Positions 5,707 through 5,861 of a stretch of DNA of 5,861 bases are shown one piece after another. Positions within the stretch are counted from its first letter, which is position 1. Each line of letters starts with the position of its first letter. Source of the DNA: Streptomyces regalis. GTDB taxonomy: Bacteria; Actinomycetota; Actinomycetes; Streptomycetales; Streptomycetaceae. Below the pieces are notes generated by a model. That model saw only the letters and a list, made by a program, of their open reading frames with translations, made no database searches and was not told the DNA's origin. Both the position numbers and the translations under genes were made by a program. The DNA is taken from positions 1 through 5,861 of the forward strand of contig NZ_LLZG01000138.1 of assembly GCF_001509475.1 (NCBI RefSeq), given 5' to 3'.

Positions 5707-5737
5707 TTGACCTCAAGTTGACTTGAGATTTTACGTT
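5707..5737 (+). promoter_or_regulatory. SoxR-type (MerR-family) promoter with 19-bp spacer
   Basis: TTGACC (5707-5712) and TACGTT (5732-5737) are separated by 19 bp, the over-long spacing typical of MerR-family activated promoters. Within the spacer lies the dyad CTCAAGT-TG-ACTTGAG (5712-5727). Positions 5711-5728 match the Escherichia coli SoxR box CCTCAAGTTAACTTGAGG at 16 of 18 bases. SoxR-type iron-sulfur MerR regulators switch on such promoters in response to redox-cycling compounds, and in Streptomyces to endogenous redox-active antibiotics. No regulator gene is adjacent in this window, so it would act in trans. The gene starting at 5804 is the obvious target, with a leader of about 60 nt that includes a small hairpin (GGCCC/GGGCC, 5747-5761). 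Confidence 0.85.
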
Positions 5738-5803
5738 GCTTGCGCGGGCCCATCCAGGGCCGAATCGCGGACTCTCCCGACCACCCGGAATCGAGGCACC
5801 TCC

Positions 5804-5861
5804 ATGTCCCAGTCCCCGCGCACCCTCACCTCCCAGCCCCCGCGCGCCCTCGCCCCCCAAT
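5804..5861 (+). CDS. Unrecognised gene under the SoxR-like promoter, first 19 codons only
   Basis: The ATG at 5804 follows GAGG (5793-5796) at 7 nt and lies about 65 nt past the -10 of the SoxR-type promoter. The frame is open to the window edge and begins MSQSPRTLTSQPPRALAPQ, a Ser/Pro/Arg-rich leader that carries no family signature. In known Streptomyces SoxR regulons the targets include reductases, monooxygenases and efflux proteins, so one of these is plausible, but nothing visible here decides it. The start is supported by promoter and ribosome-site placement. A later in-frame start cannot be excluded because the sequence ends. Confidence 0.6.
   Translation, partial: MSQSPRTLTSQPPRALAPQ
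5807..5854 (+). repeat. Two 24-nt tandem repeats encoding an 8-residue N-terminal repeat
   Basis: Positions 5807-5830 and 5831-5854 agree at 21 of 24 bases and encode SQSPRTLT then SQPPRALA. The next codons (Pro-Gln) look like the start of a third, weaker copy before the window ends. The unit is a multiple of three, so copy-number change would keep the frame. Confidence 0.65.

Noticed and set aside
1..5861. Search by eye for tRNA, rRNA, CRISPR repeats, insertion-sequence ends or a transposase
   Set aside because: None seen; the repeats present are short and local and no frame resembles a transposase or integrase.

Overview
The window looks like Streptomyces or a close actinomycete. All coding frames are strongly GC-rich with G/C third positions. 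Ribosome binding sites are GGAGG/AGGAG-like, and the only AT-rich stretches are short promoter regions. It reads as an accessory redox and xenobiotic-response locus rather than a core-metabolism region.

Layout: (1) At 1-147, on the minus strand, is the N-terminal 49 codons of a TetR-family repressor, cut by the window edge. (2) The 148-283 gap is a compact divergent control region. Two outward promoters have overlapping -35 hexamers, and a 26-bp dyad covers the expected start site of the rightward promoter. The repressor mRNA appears to be leaderless. (3) At 284-571 is the truncated N-terminus of a DHA2-type MFS transporter. Its stop overlaps (ATGA) the start of an alpha/beta hydrolase of the epoxide-hydrolase type (568-1503), followed after 40 nt by a thioredoxin-reductase-like FAD oxidoreductase with a CPYC motif (1544-2587). 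(4) The 2588-2837 gap holds two small dyads, a flawless 30-bp palindrome (2661-2690) whose core resembles the dyad in the divergent promoter, and a start-less reading frame that looks like an eroded C-terminal tail. (5) An NmrA-type NAD(P)-binding protein (2838-3842) and a complete 14-TM DHA2 efflux pump (3937-5568) follow, probably co-transcribed. (6) At 5707-5737 is a near-consensus SoxR-type MerR-family promoter, with the first 19 codons of an unrecognised gene beginning at 5804.

Working model (inference): the TetR protein controls the hydrolase/flavoprotein operon and possibly, through the 30-bp palindrome, the NmrA/efflux pair. The enzymes suit handling of reactive small molecules (epoxide-like substrates, quinones or thiols), with the MFS pump exporting them. 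A SoxR-like regulator encoded elsewhere would control the last gene, which fits a theme of redox-active compounds. No RNA genes, CRISPR array, complete insertion sequence or replication origin were seen. The gene families are familiar; the least ordinary content is regulatory (the palindrome pair, the back-to-back promoters, the SoxR box) and the two gene remnants.
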